Positions 36,110 through 48,639 of a stretch of 64,000 nt of DNA are shown piece after piece. The DNA is from Trichopria drosophilae. Its lineage: Eukaryota > Arthropoda > Insecta > Hymenoptera > Diapriidae. The DNA lies in the NCBI GenBank assembly GCA_030407085.1, contig CM059582.1, positions 155,644,501-155,708,500 of the forward strand, written 5' to 3'. Both the position numbers and the translations under genes were made by a program. Below the pieces are notes generated by a model. It saw only the letters and a program-made list of their open reading frames with translations. It did no database searches and was not told the DNA's origin. Every line of letters begins with the position of its first letter. Position 1 is the stretch's first letter.

Positions 36110-38440
36110 TTGTTCAATTATTAATTTTTTCATTCTACTACTTAGATTTCTGCCGACACTTATATTCTAACGCGATGTCCGATTTTATATCATCTGTGAC
36201 TGATCATCTTTTCCAGTAATTTTATTACCCTCCCAATTACTCGAATATATTTTAATTGAACTGTTTTATGTCAATGATACGAATTCGGCATGGTTGCGTT
36301 TTCTTATCTGAAAGCGTTCTTTGTACGAAGAAACCTTATACTTGGCAACTGGAGACCTAATGCCTTCAGCAATGTGCATTTGCGTAGTATTTAAAATTAA
36401 GAAAATATTCCATATGTTATCACCTAATATATACATATTATAAAATATCCAAACATAATCGGTCAGCTAAAGGTTCTATTTTTTGTAAAATAGCTTTTGA
36501 ATATATAAGGCAAGATTTCATTCTCAGCATGGCTTTGTTCCCCTGCTCAGAAGAATAACTAATAAACTAAACTAAAATATAGGTTTGTAATATTAATTTA
36601 TCGAGAAAAGCTGTGTCTGTTTATTTATTAACTTTAAACCTGGATAATGTAGTAAATTTATCAAATTTGAATTAAATTCGAGATATATCTAAGTTACTCC
36701 TTCGTAATTCAATTAAATATTAATCCAAAATTGTTGAGCGAGGTAATACTTTTATTTAAGAGAATGCATATACATTGATTTTATTAAAACTATTATTGTT
36801 TTATTCAAATTTGTGTTATTACGTACTTCCTAATTATTATGTAGATACTGTATCTTTCATTAAGTTTCCCTTGTGTTTTTATGAATAAATTTGTATCGAT
36901 TAAACTCGCACAATAATAAGTTTGTACACTTTTCTGCAATGATTATTATTTATTTTTCCCTCATTTATTTCGTTTAAGTTCGCATTACTCTCTAAAACAG
37001 TATTGCAAAAACGTTTGCATTGCATATATAAAATGAAGAAGCATTAAATGAAGCATAACTGTTTAGAAAGCGTACACGTGCACTTAATAGCTGGTTGTTT
37101 CGAAAAAGTTACAATTTAATAAAATAGAAGCACATGCAGGGCCGTGCCAAAAGTGGATTCATTTCACTATTAATTAATGGAAATTTCTTTAGACCTTGTG
37201 TCGCTCATAAACTTTCTCCATCCGATGAACACATGATTTATGACAGCTTTTTTCCATAATATTCGCAAGACCGAATAATCTACTCGGGCTGATGAATCGG
37301 CCGTATCAGCATTACTATTAAAACGAAAGTTCCGATAATATTTCCTTAAGTTTTCTTACCAGGAACTTTAAGCGACTTGGAGAACTTATTTTTCATCCCG
37401 AGCCAGAAAAGTCTGTTATAGCAAAATAACTCATTTGAGTGAATAGAAGAGATAATGTATGCGATTTGCTGAATAGGTTCAATGGCGAATACATTTTATA
37501 GAAAAAATTTTGCCACATAAATTAAAACTGTTAAATCTGCGTAGCGAACGGTTTAACGTTTCTATTAAGATTAACGGTGGATTTCAAACTTTCATCAAAA
37601 TCAATGTCCAGAAGCTCGGAAAAGCGAGAAGAAAGTTTCTCAACTTTCAACTTCAAGATTGCGATTCACAATGACAGCACGATGTAATAAACTGTCCACA
37701 GCACATTTTATCGGAATCATTAAAAAATGTAAATCGCAAGTAGGAATTTAATACAAAATGTGCTTTTGATAATTGATGCGACAAATACTGAAATTCTGTA
37801 ATAAGTATAAATTAAATAATTTTATTTATATGTTTACGTATTATTGATATTCTGTTTAAATTAGTATGAATATTTACAATAGCACCTTATAAATGAGAAA
37901 TTCTATAAAGTATGTTTTGTGATCCGCTGATTCGCAAAACTACTATAGTTTATAATAGATATATATTATTTTTGAACCAACATTATGCAAAATTTGAATT
38001 TTGAAAGGTTACAAATATGTCAAGAAAAGGTAGTTCTGATATAGAATTTCACGAAGACGTTTGAAGTTTGAGAACTAATTAACACTATCAAGTTATTGAG
38101 TTAATCAAAAAGGTTCTCTATAATTTCTACGTATATTAAGATTTCACCGTAAAACTGCTCACTTGAGACTACCCTGCTTCGGTGATAAACTATTTTATCA
38201 TCGCAAAACCACGGTGCATTTTAGAAGCTGAAAATGCCCCTTTAAACTGTATTATGTCAAGTTGAAAAAATGTGTCCATTATATCTTAATTTTCAGCAAC
38301 ATACACAAGAATGAACAGAAGAGGCAAGGAGCATATCCGGTCCTTACAGCAATTTGACCAATCTATGAATATTTTATTTAATAAACATGAAATATTTTAC
38401 CAAATTTGAACTATTGTTTAACCTTAATGTTAATTTCGTT
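36110..38440. other. AT-rich non-coding stretch
   Basis: Nothing recognised. Confidence 0.4.
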
Positions 38441-38444
38441 AATA

Positions 38445-38447
38445 GTT

Positions 38448-38495
<48 letters not shown>

Positions 38496-38498
38496 AAC
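38445..38498. repeat. (TA)n hairpin 1 with palindromic flanks
   Basis: GTTCTTTA and TAAAGAAC flank about 38 bp of alternating TA, so the whole block is a palindrome. Confidence 0.92.
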
Positions 38499-38514
38499 AA
38501 AATAAAGCAATGTG

Positions 38515-38578
<64 letters not shown>

Positions 38579-38596
38579 CACATTGCTTTATTTTGT
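38497..38596. repeat. (TA)n hairpin 2 with 24-bp palindromic flanks
   Basis: ACAAAATAAAGCAATGTG at 38497 continues into an AT tract and is mirrored exactly by CACATTGCTTTATTTTGT ending at 38596. The 100-bp block is a perfect palindrome centred on about 52 bp of alternating AT. It shares its left edge with hairpin 1. The Ile-Tyr frames on both strands here are artefacts of the repeat. Confidence 0.93.
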
Positions 38597-38599
38597 TTT

Positions 38600-41500
38600 A
38601 CTTCAATAGATTCTACCATGTAATTTTCACTGCAAAGAATCTTAAAAGTAAGATGAAAAAAGAGTCATACAAATGTATAAATATAAAGTAACTCTCGTAA
38701 TTGGGACAATTTGTTCATTTAAGATATTTATAATTAATCCAGGAAACCAACGAAGAAATAAAGATTTTGACGAGATAATTACTAATAAAATGAGTTAAGA
38801 AATATGAAAAATCGACGAAAATCAAAATGGAGGAAAGCTGTTTTTTGTTACAATATATGCCGAATTTTATAAACAAATAGCTGTAATGTTAGAAAAATAA
38901 ATTACAGCGCAAAATATGTCAAAAGCAATTGAAAAATTGTATATACTTTAGCAAAAACAAAATAATGAGGCCCGTTTTCATCACCATTATAATGAGTTGC
39001 AAATTTCCAAGCTATTAGCTCAAAAATGGCAACAGATAGAGAAAATATTGTTGTTAGTTTTTTCTACACATATTCATTACCTATAAAATGTATTTAACGC
39101 TGTAATGGACCATTAAAAAGTTACAGTCATCTGCTTATAAAATTAGGCATATTTTTATATTAAAAAGTAGCTTTCCCCATCTCCGATTTTCAGCGATTTT
39201 AAATATTGTTTTTAATCTCATTTTTGCTCTCATTGTAATTGGTGATTATTAAGGTTTTTTTATCTGCATTGATTTGCTTTAAAAAAGATGCCTTATTGTT
39301 TAGGAATCGGAATGCTTTTAGCAAATGAGGCTTGAATAATATCTTACTTGTTAGTTGTCCGCAATTTTCAACGATGCTTTTACCATCTGTCCAATACATT
39401 TTAGAACTGTAATTTATGAAATTTATCTTACTGTCATCTTACAATACTTTCCATTATTATTATATGATCTTTCTGAATTGAAAAATTATTCATATTACTT
39501 TTTGAATACCAAGTTAAGGAATATTCTTTTATTACACCTTAAATTTCTAACATATCTTTTGTTATAATAAAACAATGTTTATGACATTTGATGGCATAAT
39601 AATTTCTGACTCTTATTAGGGTTATGTTTAGAAATAATGAATATAAGTGTAAAAATGTAGCGATGCTATGCGTCATTCAAAAAGCATTCTACAAAGAAAT
39701 AATGTTGTGAAGTAGTTGAGATTTATTTATTGATTAAATTTACGAATTGCTTTCGGATTAAATTGAATGAATAATTCGTCATTAATTCATTCTTTGAGGA
39801 ACATACTTTCGGTTGATATATTTTTTTACTCTGCATGCAATATACATGTAATAACATTTAAAAAAATATTTGATATTTTTTTATTTTATTTGATATTTGA
39901 GCCATTGATTATTATTTTATGTTTCTTGATCTCCATGAATAATCAATTAATTATTTATATTTTGAATTTCACATCACGTTTCTTCCAACATTCTAGATGA
40001 AACATTGATCAAACGCCCATGAAATACAAAATATTGTCGGACACTATTTAATTGCATGAAAATGTTCTGCAAACGACCATGTTTAAATTTCTTTCTCAAT
40101 CATCACGAGCCTTGCATGTCAAAATTACAAGTGCGCAATTTGCGTTGAATAATCAGTTACGTAACTGTTTTATAAATACATAGAATTTTCCATTTCTGAA
40201 AATTCAATATTGAATGATTACAATGAATGTTGAGTGTTTTGAAATTACTGTGAAAATATTAAAAAGGGGACGATAAATATTATGAAAATAAATTCTTCCA
40301 GGTATATTAAGGCTTTTTTATTTTTTATTTTTTATTGCATAAAAATATCAAAATTATGGAACATGACAAACTTTATGAATTCAATAAAATTATAAGTAAA
40401 CAAGTCCAGTGCATGATTGTGACCATTTCTAGTACCCTAAGTAACTTGAGAATTTTACTCAAGTGGAACAATTGTTTCAAGAGTATCTAACTATATTCAT
40501 CAAGACAGTGCTCTGCACTATGGAACTAATTTTCTTATTTAATTAAAACTTTAAAGGTTTATATGCTCACGTACATAGTACGTCTACAAGGTTGTTGGTT
40601 AAATAAGCTGGATACGTTTATGATTGTTTCTTATTAGCTATTACATATCCTCACGGATGCTTTGCGTTCACTTGAAACATTTTATCATTTTTTAACTGAT
40701 TTTGTTTTTTTCCAAGTTGTGTAAGGTCATGTTCCAAAAATTGGGATGAGTTCGAGTGGAGGTTATAAATTGGATAAAGGCGTGAATAAAGTCAGTAACA
40801 ATAAAGCACTAAAAGGATACGGGCAGTGGTAACAAATTGAATCTAGAAAATGATGTGATATCATGTCACAAATGTCATAAAAATGTATACTTTTAATGAA
40901 ATAAAACATAACTTTGTTAACTTAGAAGTTCTCCAAAAGACGTAGTGATTTCCATTTTCTGACACATTACATGCTAAAAGATGAGAAGCTTTTAAGAAAT
41001 ATGTTCTCAATTACGTCATATGATACATTTACACTGATTGAAATTTTAATTTTTTTTATACTTTTTTGTTTCCAAGGAATGTAAAACCGAATCGATGATT
41101 AAAATTGATTCTTGATTATCTTTCTCGTGTTACAAGTGAATTCTGATTATGATGACGAAAAGAATATCTGAAAAATCAGTACTGTTATTGTCAGCAATAA
41201 CTGGTCGATACACAGGAATATTTTTTTGAAATTTTAATCAAGTAATAGTTTGGATGAATATTATGTGAAGATGCATAAATTATTATGGGAATCCAAAGCT
41301 ACGTATTATTCATGACTATATAGGTCCGTTATATTATTACTTTAGTATTTATAGAACTTCAGAATCATCAAATTTAAAATAATTGTGCATTTTGCGAAAC
41401 CTTACAAAGCCAAATGAATACTTATGAATGTAGTAAATTTTGTTTGGTTGACATTAGTATTTCAGGTTTGTCATCACTGTCACTACTTTTTCTTGTAAGG

Positions 41501-42420
41501 CTAACTACATACTTTTCTTAACAAGAATGTCTACTTTTTTTACTTTGCAATAGTTGTTAACTTTTATTCTTATTAATTTGCATTATTATATCGCTGTATG
41601 TTTGCAGTTAGCGTCATATTTTACATATAATGTTAAAGTGGCCCTAATATGTATCAAGATTGTTATACTATCGATAATTAATGATTGAAAAATAAATTCT
41701 AAAAGTCGTACATTGCCATTAAATACGAAGTAGGCATCCGACACCTACGTTTAATATTTATTTTAAAACTGCATTTATTGCGTTTCAACATACGTTGATA
41801 AACCCTTTCTTTTAGCAAATTCGCAACATTGGTATCACGGCAAATAGACATGGTTCGAAATTTCGTCTCTCACTTTAACAATTTGAACTTATGTACTTTT
41901 CCTTGTCAAATAAAAACATCGCTGTGGTATGTTATGATTTATTATGCACTTCGAAAAGTATTTCGATGCTATGAATAATAGTAACCTTAAGTAAATAAAA
42001 TAGTAAGGCACGGGGTTTACCAGTTTCGGTAGTTGATCAAACAATTTTAAATTATTAGCAGTTTTAAACATTCGTTTGTTGAGATTACTATCTTCTTTGT
42101 GGGATTCACTAATTTTGCACTTACTGCTTTCAAGTTGTTAGCATAACTAACCATTTTTTCCGTGTATGATTAATATCTTTTCTTTCACTCAATTATTGTT
42201 CTACAAGTAAGAACGAATAAACGAAAAATATTTTATGCAATTTATTTCGTATTAATGTGTAATTTAATGGACAATTAAAAATACTACAGTTTTGTTTTTA
42301 TATTGTGACTTCATTAATGGTAAGTAATGTGTCCTTAATTCATATACGTATTCCAATATTGTTCATACTTTCAGTAATCTTTGTACCCGTTCAAGTTTCT
42401 CGTTGGAAAATTAAAATAAG
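38600..42420. other. AT-rich non-coding stretch
   Basis: No supported gene or element. The frames at 39199-39399, 39355-39567, 39767-40000 and 41889-42071 are short, AT-driven and motif-free. Confidence 0.4.
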
Positions 42421-42552
42421 TATTGGGATCTGACATTTGACGCTGTTGTCGAAAAATTTGCAATCAACCACCATATTGCCCGATGACCCAATCACCTTCC
42501 CTTCAAATGCAAGCTTTGAAAAACAGCCACCAACAAATGTCAAATCCCAATA
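42421..42552. mobile_element. 132-bp MITE with TATTGGGAT ends
   Basis: The terminal inverted repeats are TATTGGGATCTGACATTTG on the left and CAAATGTCAAATCCCAATA on the right, with one mismatch over 19 bp. The terminal TA on each side may be a target duplication. The interior also pairs loosely. Non-coding and non-autonomous. Confidence 0.72.
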
Positions 42553-42559
42553 GTAATCA

Positions 42560-44090
42560 TCTAATCATATATAAACTACATAAATGTATATAGAATCGAA
42601 ATATATTAGGTTCTGAACTTGGGAAAATACAATGCATGCCCGTTAGTATGTATAATCTACAGAAGTATATTGATTACGTACATAACTTTCGTTGCTGCTA
42701 AAGTTCATAACAGCTATTTTAACGGTCCCGACCGTATCAGTTAACAACTGTTTTAATTCTTATGTCGATTATTATGTTATGAATATTATTTGAGGCAAGA
42801 ATTCTCTATCATTCAATTTAAACAGATATCTAATTATCCAATTAAATTATTCCAATCAATGCTGTAGAATATTCGATCGGTTCTTGCGTACAATATTACT
42901 GTTCACGTACATATTTATATTACATATTTGAACAACTTAATTGTTTCATTTAGAATAACTAGCTAACTTTAGTCATGAAATATAAATTCGTTTTAATTGG
43001 ATTTATTAATTGTATTTATAAAACCTAATTATAGGTATCTGGGAGTAACGCATAGCGTTCGTTTTATACTAAAAACTATTTTACTCTTTAAAGCTACAAC
43101 AGAGGCGATCAAATTACTGAATGCTTAGTAAACCAAATACGTAACATATTCCATTATAAAATACCAAATTCCGAAACTAACTTGATTGACTGTTTGGTAG
43201 AAAAGTTCAAGGTCTCATGATACAAATCTAAAAGAGAACATTTTTTTATAAATTAAATATTTTATGGTTTGATTCTATTGTATTGAAATAATAATTCTAG
43301 GAAAAGTTTCATAATTACTTTTAAAAAATAGTTACATGTTTTTAGTAACCATTTTTTTTATAATGATACTATTATTATTCTGATCATTCTCCGTTTACAC
43401 AGAATAATAGCAATATGAATAAATAATACGTAATATGGTTTAATTCCATAAAGAAAGCTTTTCAATTACTTAAAAACAGATATGGCAAATATATATTTTA
43501 GAATAATGAATTATTTTCAAGAAAAAAATGTAATGTGCACGTTCTATAAATATATGCATTCTGAACATTCCTAGCATTTTTTCATATATATAATACATCT
43601 GAATCTCTTTTTGTAGATCTGTTATATTATAGGAAATGTTTATAAGCAATGTTGTTATTTTTATGTATGAATTCTTTAAAAAAAATAAAAACGTAAATTC
43701 TTGTGGGATTTTTCAGAACTGGATTGTGAGTATTCTTTGTAGAAAACGTCATGTCAGTGTTAGTACTATTTTTTTTTATCGTAAATTTGATATATGTGAT
43801 CGAAAAGTTGCATTACATATTACTTTTTAATTGATTTAATGTCTTACATTTTTTACACCTACATATACTAGGATATAAAAGCATGTATGGATGTTTACTA
43901 TCATTGGGCACATATTTTATTTATTAAGATATATTTTGATTTATTTGAGAGTGATTAACTATACTTCTACGTAGTGCTATGACGAGAAAATTTCTTAAAA
44001 ACACTTAAAATAAAAATTGAAAGTTTATATACAACTAAAATTAAGGCATGGAGTATTCTGCATATAATTTATTTTTCATCACACTGGGAC
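42560..44090. other. AT-rich non-coding stretch
   Basis: Only a small hairpin around CTATTATTCTG and CAGAATAATAG (about 43367-43410) was noticed. Confidence 0.4.
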
Positions 44091-44099
44091 GAAAGCAGC

Positions 44100-44129
44100 A
44101 ACTTTCCTCCCGCAAGCGGGAGGAAAGTT
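44100..44129. repeat. Perfect 14-bp-arm hairpin
   Basis: AACTTTCCTCCCGC, a 2-base AA loop, and its exact reverse complement. It is GC-rich in an AT-rich setting and followed by a T-rich stretch, so a folded transcript would be stable. Function unknown. Confidence 0.9.
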
Positions 44130-44161
44130 TCTTCTTTTCCTCCCTGTTATGAAGAAAAATC

Positions 44162-44290
44162 GTATACTTCCCTCGGTAAGTAAAAAAGAATGCCTCAGAC
44201 TACATGTTTTTCGCCCTCGGCTTCACCTCGGGTAAAAATTACACGCAGCCTGAGACATTCTTTATTTTACCTCCCTCGTTGAGTAATATA
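44162..44290. mobile_element. Small inverted-repeat element with ~60-bp arms
   Basis: The left arm (44162-44220) and right arm (44228-44290) share inverted blocks GTATA, CCCTCG, TAAA, AGAATGCCTCAG (right arm CTGAGACATTCT) and CCCTCGG/CCTCGGG. Identity is moderate with small gaps. The repeated TTCCTCCC/TTCCCTCG motifs link it to the hairpin immediately upstream, so both may be parts of one unit at 44100-44290. Confidence 0.55.
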
Positions 44291-44884
44291 CTATATTATA
44301 TGTTTAATTAAAAATATGCCTTATTTAGGCCTGGTTTCAATGAATTTTTATGGAATAGGTCAGCTTAATTTGATGGAAGGATTTTTTTTCTTCTATATTA
44401 AGTGTAAGAAACTTCAAAACAGTTGAAACACGTTTTAATTGAAATCAATAGGCATACGAATTTCTAACTAAACTAAATCATTTGAAAATGAAGTTTTATG
44501 AAATTTGAGAGTCAACTTAATGTGCAATATGCTGCGAAGATGAAGTACCCAAGTAATTGAAAATAGCATACAGATAAAAAATTCATCTTGGGATATCTTA
44601 AGAAGCTCTTGGTGAGTTCACCAGGATAAAAAAGTGTCCTCAGGAGCATCGTTTTTATTATAGGTTCTTTTAAAATTCTTATAAGCATTATTGAGAGTTT
44701 TTTACTATCATATGGTTTAAAACCTAGAATATTTCATGGGAAGAAAAATATTGATATAATATTTGAGATAACAGTGCCCCAGAATGAAAATCCATTTTTT
44801 AAAGGAGAGGTGCTTTTAATTTTATAATTCGAAATGTTGTAAACACTTTTCCGTCATTTTGTATGAGATTGCAATAAGACCAAG

Positions 44885-44912
44885 TATATATATATATATA
44901 TATATATATATA
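44885..44912. repeat. (TA)14 microsatellite
   Basis: An uninterrupted TA alternation of 28 bases. Confidence 0.93.
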
Positions 44913-45218
44913 ACTATTCGTACACGATGCATTTTCGAAAAAAAATTAGAGATACTCACCAATCTTGCATGGTTTCTAGTTGCTTAGATGGTAGTGAAGC
45001 GGGAAAAAATTAAAAAAAAAAAATTGTAGCATGAATAATTAGATCTGCCTTTACTTTTAAATGGTAGTAAACTAACTTGAAATAACGGTGTTTGTGAAAT
45101 TAAACGTATTTACTAATATCTCCTATAAAATCTTATTTTCACAGTTAATATTTTGTGCGAAAAGTTTCTAACCTCCCAGCCTTAAACTTCATCGACTCAA
45201 TGTGTCCGTTTTTGTCTG

Positions 45219-46153
45219 TCAATTTTAAGCACGGACAACTTTGTTATTTATGTTTAAAAAAATCTGCAGGCTGGTATTTTCAAGTGTGCTCTTTCAGAAT
45301 CTGGCATGAAAATTATGAAAAGACCCCAACTTCCGGCCCTATATTTCAATTAAAAAAAAAAGAACATGATTTTTTAAGGTGATTTTTTTCGTATTTTCGA
45401 TGCAAAAGAGATTTTGCCACGAAAACTCCAAAGGTCAAGATAATAAAGTTATACACATAAAAAATTCATTTTTCACCATAGAGGAATTGTGCGACCACAC
45501 CGAAAATGAATGAAAATATTAAGAATACCGTGCGACTTCATCCTATAAAACAATCAATATTGGGAAGACATTATTTTAAAACTTTGCCCTAAGCATTGTC
45601 TTTAGTATGTGAGAGCATAAAAGCTGCTCTTATTTGTTTATAGAACTTTATTTGCAATTTTTGGAATCGAAAATAGTATTTTTGAAAAACTACCGATTTT
45701 CACCCCTATTTGATGGGTTAGTAACAAAATTTAACCTTGGGTAATAAAATAAAAGATATTTTCTACTATCTGTGATATGTTTTCAAAAACCGAAACAATT
45801 TTTTCAGAAAAATCTGTAAAATACCAATTTTTTCGAAAAGTGTCAGTTTGGATGTGGTCGCATAGCCGCTCTATGATGAAAAATACATTTTTTCTGCATT
45901 TAACTTTATTATTTTGACATTTTGAGCCGGAGTTTTTGTGATTTCAGCTATCGCAAAGATTTTCGCATCGAAAATACGATTTAAACAAACAATTAGCTTA
46001 AAATATTTTGTTTTTTATTTAATTGAAAAATAGGGTAGGAAGTGGTGGTTTTTTCAAAATTTTCGTGCCGAATTATAAAAGAGCATACTTGAAAATATCC
46101 GCTTACAGATTTTTTTAAACATAAATAACAAAGTTGTCCGTGCTTAAAATTGA
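45219..46153. mobile_element. 0.93-kb element with ~290-bp inverted arms
   Basis: The left arm (45219-45501) matches the reverse complement of the right arm (45852-46153). Ends are TCAATTTTAAGCACGGACAA and its inverse, continuing through AACTTTGTTATTTATGTTT. Inner edges share GCGACCACA. About 350 bp of AT-rich DNA lies between. The plus frame at 45155-45382 lies in the left arm and is not a gene. No target duplication was identified, so the family is unknown. Confidence 0.78.
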
Positions 46154-46471
46154 GTTTAAAAGGTTCGGTGGATTAGTCCACATATACATTTCTGAGTAGT
46201 CTTCAACTGCCGCTTAAACATGATAGTCTAGTAATTTAATTAAATTGTATCGTAGTGTAATACACACTAAACTAATTAGGAAGTAAGTTTGCAAAACACG
46301 CAGTACTTCCTTTCCCTGAAAACCTACAAATATTTCGCATGACATTTAGTTCAATAAATCGTGAAATCCACAAGTATAAATCCAGGAAGATATCTTAGTT
46401 AAAGAAAGCGGATAAACAGAGAAGTGAGCAAAGGAGGAATGGGCGAAGGGTCAACGTTGATTTTGGCTTGT

Positions 46472-46602
46472 CAACGAAGTTATCGTTAATCCGGTAGTTC
46501 GTTTCTCGAGAACGGGAAAGCCGGTTTTGGTTGACTCTACGTCGGACTGAGACTCAGGGGTGATTTCGCTTTAGCAACGAGGTTATCGTTAACCCGATAG
46601 TT
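46472..46602 (+). repeat. 28-bp direct repeat, 103-bp spacing
   Basis: CAACGAAGTTATCGTTAATC at 46472 and CAACGAGGTTATCGTTAACC at 46575, each continuing CGGTAGTT or CGATAGTT. They lie in a GC-richer region and may be part of a decayed LTR element or a tandem regulatory repeat. Confidence 0.65.
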
Positions 46603-46983
46603 AACCCGAGAGGTAAAGCGATTTCTAGGAGAATCCTCTTTTCGTATTTCCTCAGGCTCGATCCAGGGTTTCCTGTTGGAGTCGCGTGATGTTGCCAAAA
46701 TTCGAAACTACCGACGAAGTTGGGGTCTTCGCATTCGAATTTCCGGAAACCATTGTGCGCTTTCGAGAGCTCCGAACTCTCAAGAACTATCGCGTGTCCG
46801 CAAGATCGGCTTTCACTTTTTTTATTCGACCACCCTGCTACTGTATTTGCGTTTAAGCCACGATGCGTGCCTATAGGAATACGGGCTCATAGCTTGGATC
46901 ACAGCCAATATTGTTTGTTAGATTCTCCGAAGACTAGAGTAAAGTAAAAGGTTACGGGCCAAGAACGACTCCTGAAAATGCTG

Positions 46984-47205
46984 ATGTTATTATAACTATT
47001 CGCGACGATGCGGTAATTATTAAGGTTTAATCGTCTATACCGAAGACCTATACTAGTGATGTATATATATATATATATGCATATCGCGCTTTACTCTTGC
47101 CGATGACAACGGTTAAACAGGAAGGTACGAGGTACACGGTCGAATACCCAAGAGAATATTGCCACCGTATTCTGCCTAATCTCGTAATTTTGTCGGTCGT
47201 TACAA
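46984..47205 (+). mobile_element. Possible LTR remnant (TGTTA...TTACA)
   Basis: The segment starts TGTTATTATAAC and ends GTCGTTACA, giving TG...CA ends. It contains a TATA-rich tract and is followed after five bases by TGGAGCCCGG, which could be a primer-binding site beginning TGG. No second LTR, no matching flanking duplication and no gag-pol frame are visible. A chance resemblance in a GC-richer, promoter-like region is quite possible. Confidence 0.2.
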
Positions 47206-47379
47206 ATTATGGAGCCCGGTCGCGCGGGTGGTATATAATTATTTCCGACTGAGGAAATTCCGTATTCAGCCCACTACGTCCAGGAATTGTTCCGCAAAAA
47301 AGTCCCGTTTATTAAAACGCCTCTCAGCGGTGTAAGCCAAAATGGAATACTCGACAATAATACAGGCGAAGGTACCTAC

Positions 47380-47497
47380 CTGGAACATCCACAGCGTGGT
47401 TCGTGTGTGATTCCATGTTAACGGTGGAAGCTCTCCTCGACTGCGCCGTAGCCAAAGTCGATAATTCGATGCAAATCACGACGATCATCGGCAGCAT
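47380..47497 (-). CDS. Probable first coding exon of a secreted/membrane protein
   Basis: Reading down from the ATG at 47497-47495, the exon encodes 39 codons plus one base, then meets a donor CCAG followed by GTAGGTACC. The first residues MLPMIVVICIELSTLATAQS have a hydrophobic core and small residues before Q, as in a cleavable signal peptide, and RRASTVNMESHTNHAVDVP follows. The ATG has A at -3. An in-frame stop lies upstream, with only GTG codons between, so this ATG is the first in frame. The phase-1 intron after a signal-peptide exon is typical of extracellular and immunoglobulin-type genes. The family cannot be named from this piece. The next exon is unknown; the gene would run leftward through the window. 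Regional GC is higher than in the surroundings. Confidence 0.5.
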
Positions 47498-47660
47498 ATT
47501 GGATCTCTTCAGTTTATCCGTACAATGTAACCATTTTCTCCTAAGAAGCACGTTTAAATCACCACCACACTCGTCTTAACGGAACCATCAGTCCATCACA
47601 ACGTTACGCATCATTATTTTATCCTACCGCACAATCGATTCAGTACGGTAAATTTTATCA
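47498..47660 (-). promoter_or_regulatory. Putative 5'UTR of the minus-strand exon
   Basis: This GC-richer block lies directly upstream of the proposed start codon. Read on the minus strand it includes upstream ATGs in other frames with early stops. The transcription start and any upstream non-coding exon cannot be located. Called only from position. Confidence 0.25.
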
Positions 47661-48267
47661 AACAAGGGAATTGTCTTTCACACACCGGATCTTTTTTCCT
47701 TGTCATTTATACGACATCGATTTTTCAAGGTACATTTCGATTAAACGTTATTATTGGCTTTTAAAGACAATTTCACGGTTGAAGCACTTGTTCCCATTAA
47801 AGCCTGGCGATATACAAAAAGTCGATTATTTTTAATGAGATATGATACGAAAAGTTGAGATGCGGAGTAAATTAGTTGAACGTAGTGCTAAAATTGTATT
47901 TTGCGTTTAACAATAATGCGGTTACTTTAACTCGAAAATAAACCAATTAATTAATAGGCGACCCAACCAATTTATCGTCAGGCGCTATCACAGCACAATG
48001 CCATTTAATTGATGCAATTATTTATTTCGACGATCGAGCTAAAGTATATCTACCGTATCAATTCACAACGTTACTTATATTCCATGAATATTAAAATATT
48101 TCCTAGTTTTCTATAAATAGGGAACTTATTTTTTCAAAATCTTTTTTTTTCAATAAATGACTAATTTTTGTATTGCTTTTAAAAATGTTGACCACACATC
48201 ACACGATATATTACATTGGATGCTAAGTATGTAATAAGGAATTTATTTCCGTGTTTAAATCATGAAA

Positions 48268-48637
48268 GTGAAAAGAACCATAGGTAATATTTTGGAGGGT
48301 GCTCATTCGAACGGTGCAGTAAACATTCGTAAAAAACCTAATTTACTATCATATTGGCGAATATACTAGAAAATAAAGATGTAAACACGCAAAAATATTT
48401 GCAAAATTGTCTCTTAACTAGTTGCCGTCTCGGATATTTTATGTCAAAACAACTATAAAATATTATGTAGTATCAAAATTTCATGTTTGGGCAGTAGATA
48501 ATTAGAAGTACAACTTTAACCACTCCATAAAATGTTCTATATGAATTCGCCAATATCCAGGAAAATTTATTTTTTTCGCGAATTTTAACTGCGTTGTTCA
48601 AAATTCACTCTTCCAAACATTGCAGAAGTTTCTTTTC
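48268..48637. mobile_element. ~370-bp element with ~105-bp inverted arms
   Basis: The left arm (48268-48375) matches the reverse complement of the right arm (48531-48637) at about 70-75 percent. Shared blocks are GAAAAGAA, TTTGGA, GAAC-GCAGT, ATTCG, AAAAAA and ATATTGGCGAAT. The older divergence suggests an ancient insertion. No coding frame or clear target duplication. Confidence 0.55.
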
Positions 48638-48639
48638 AA

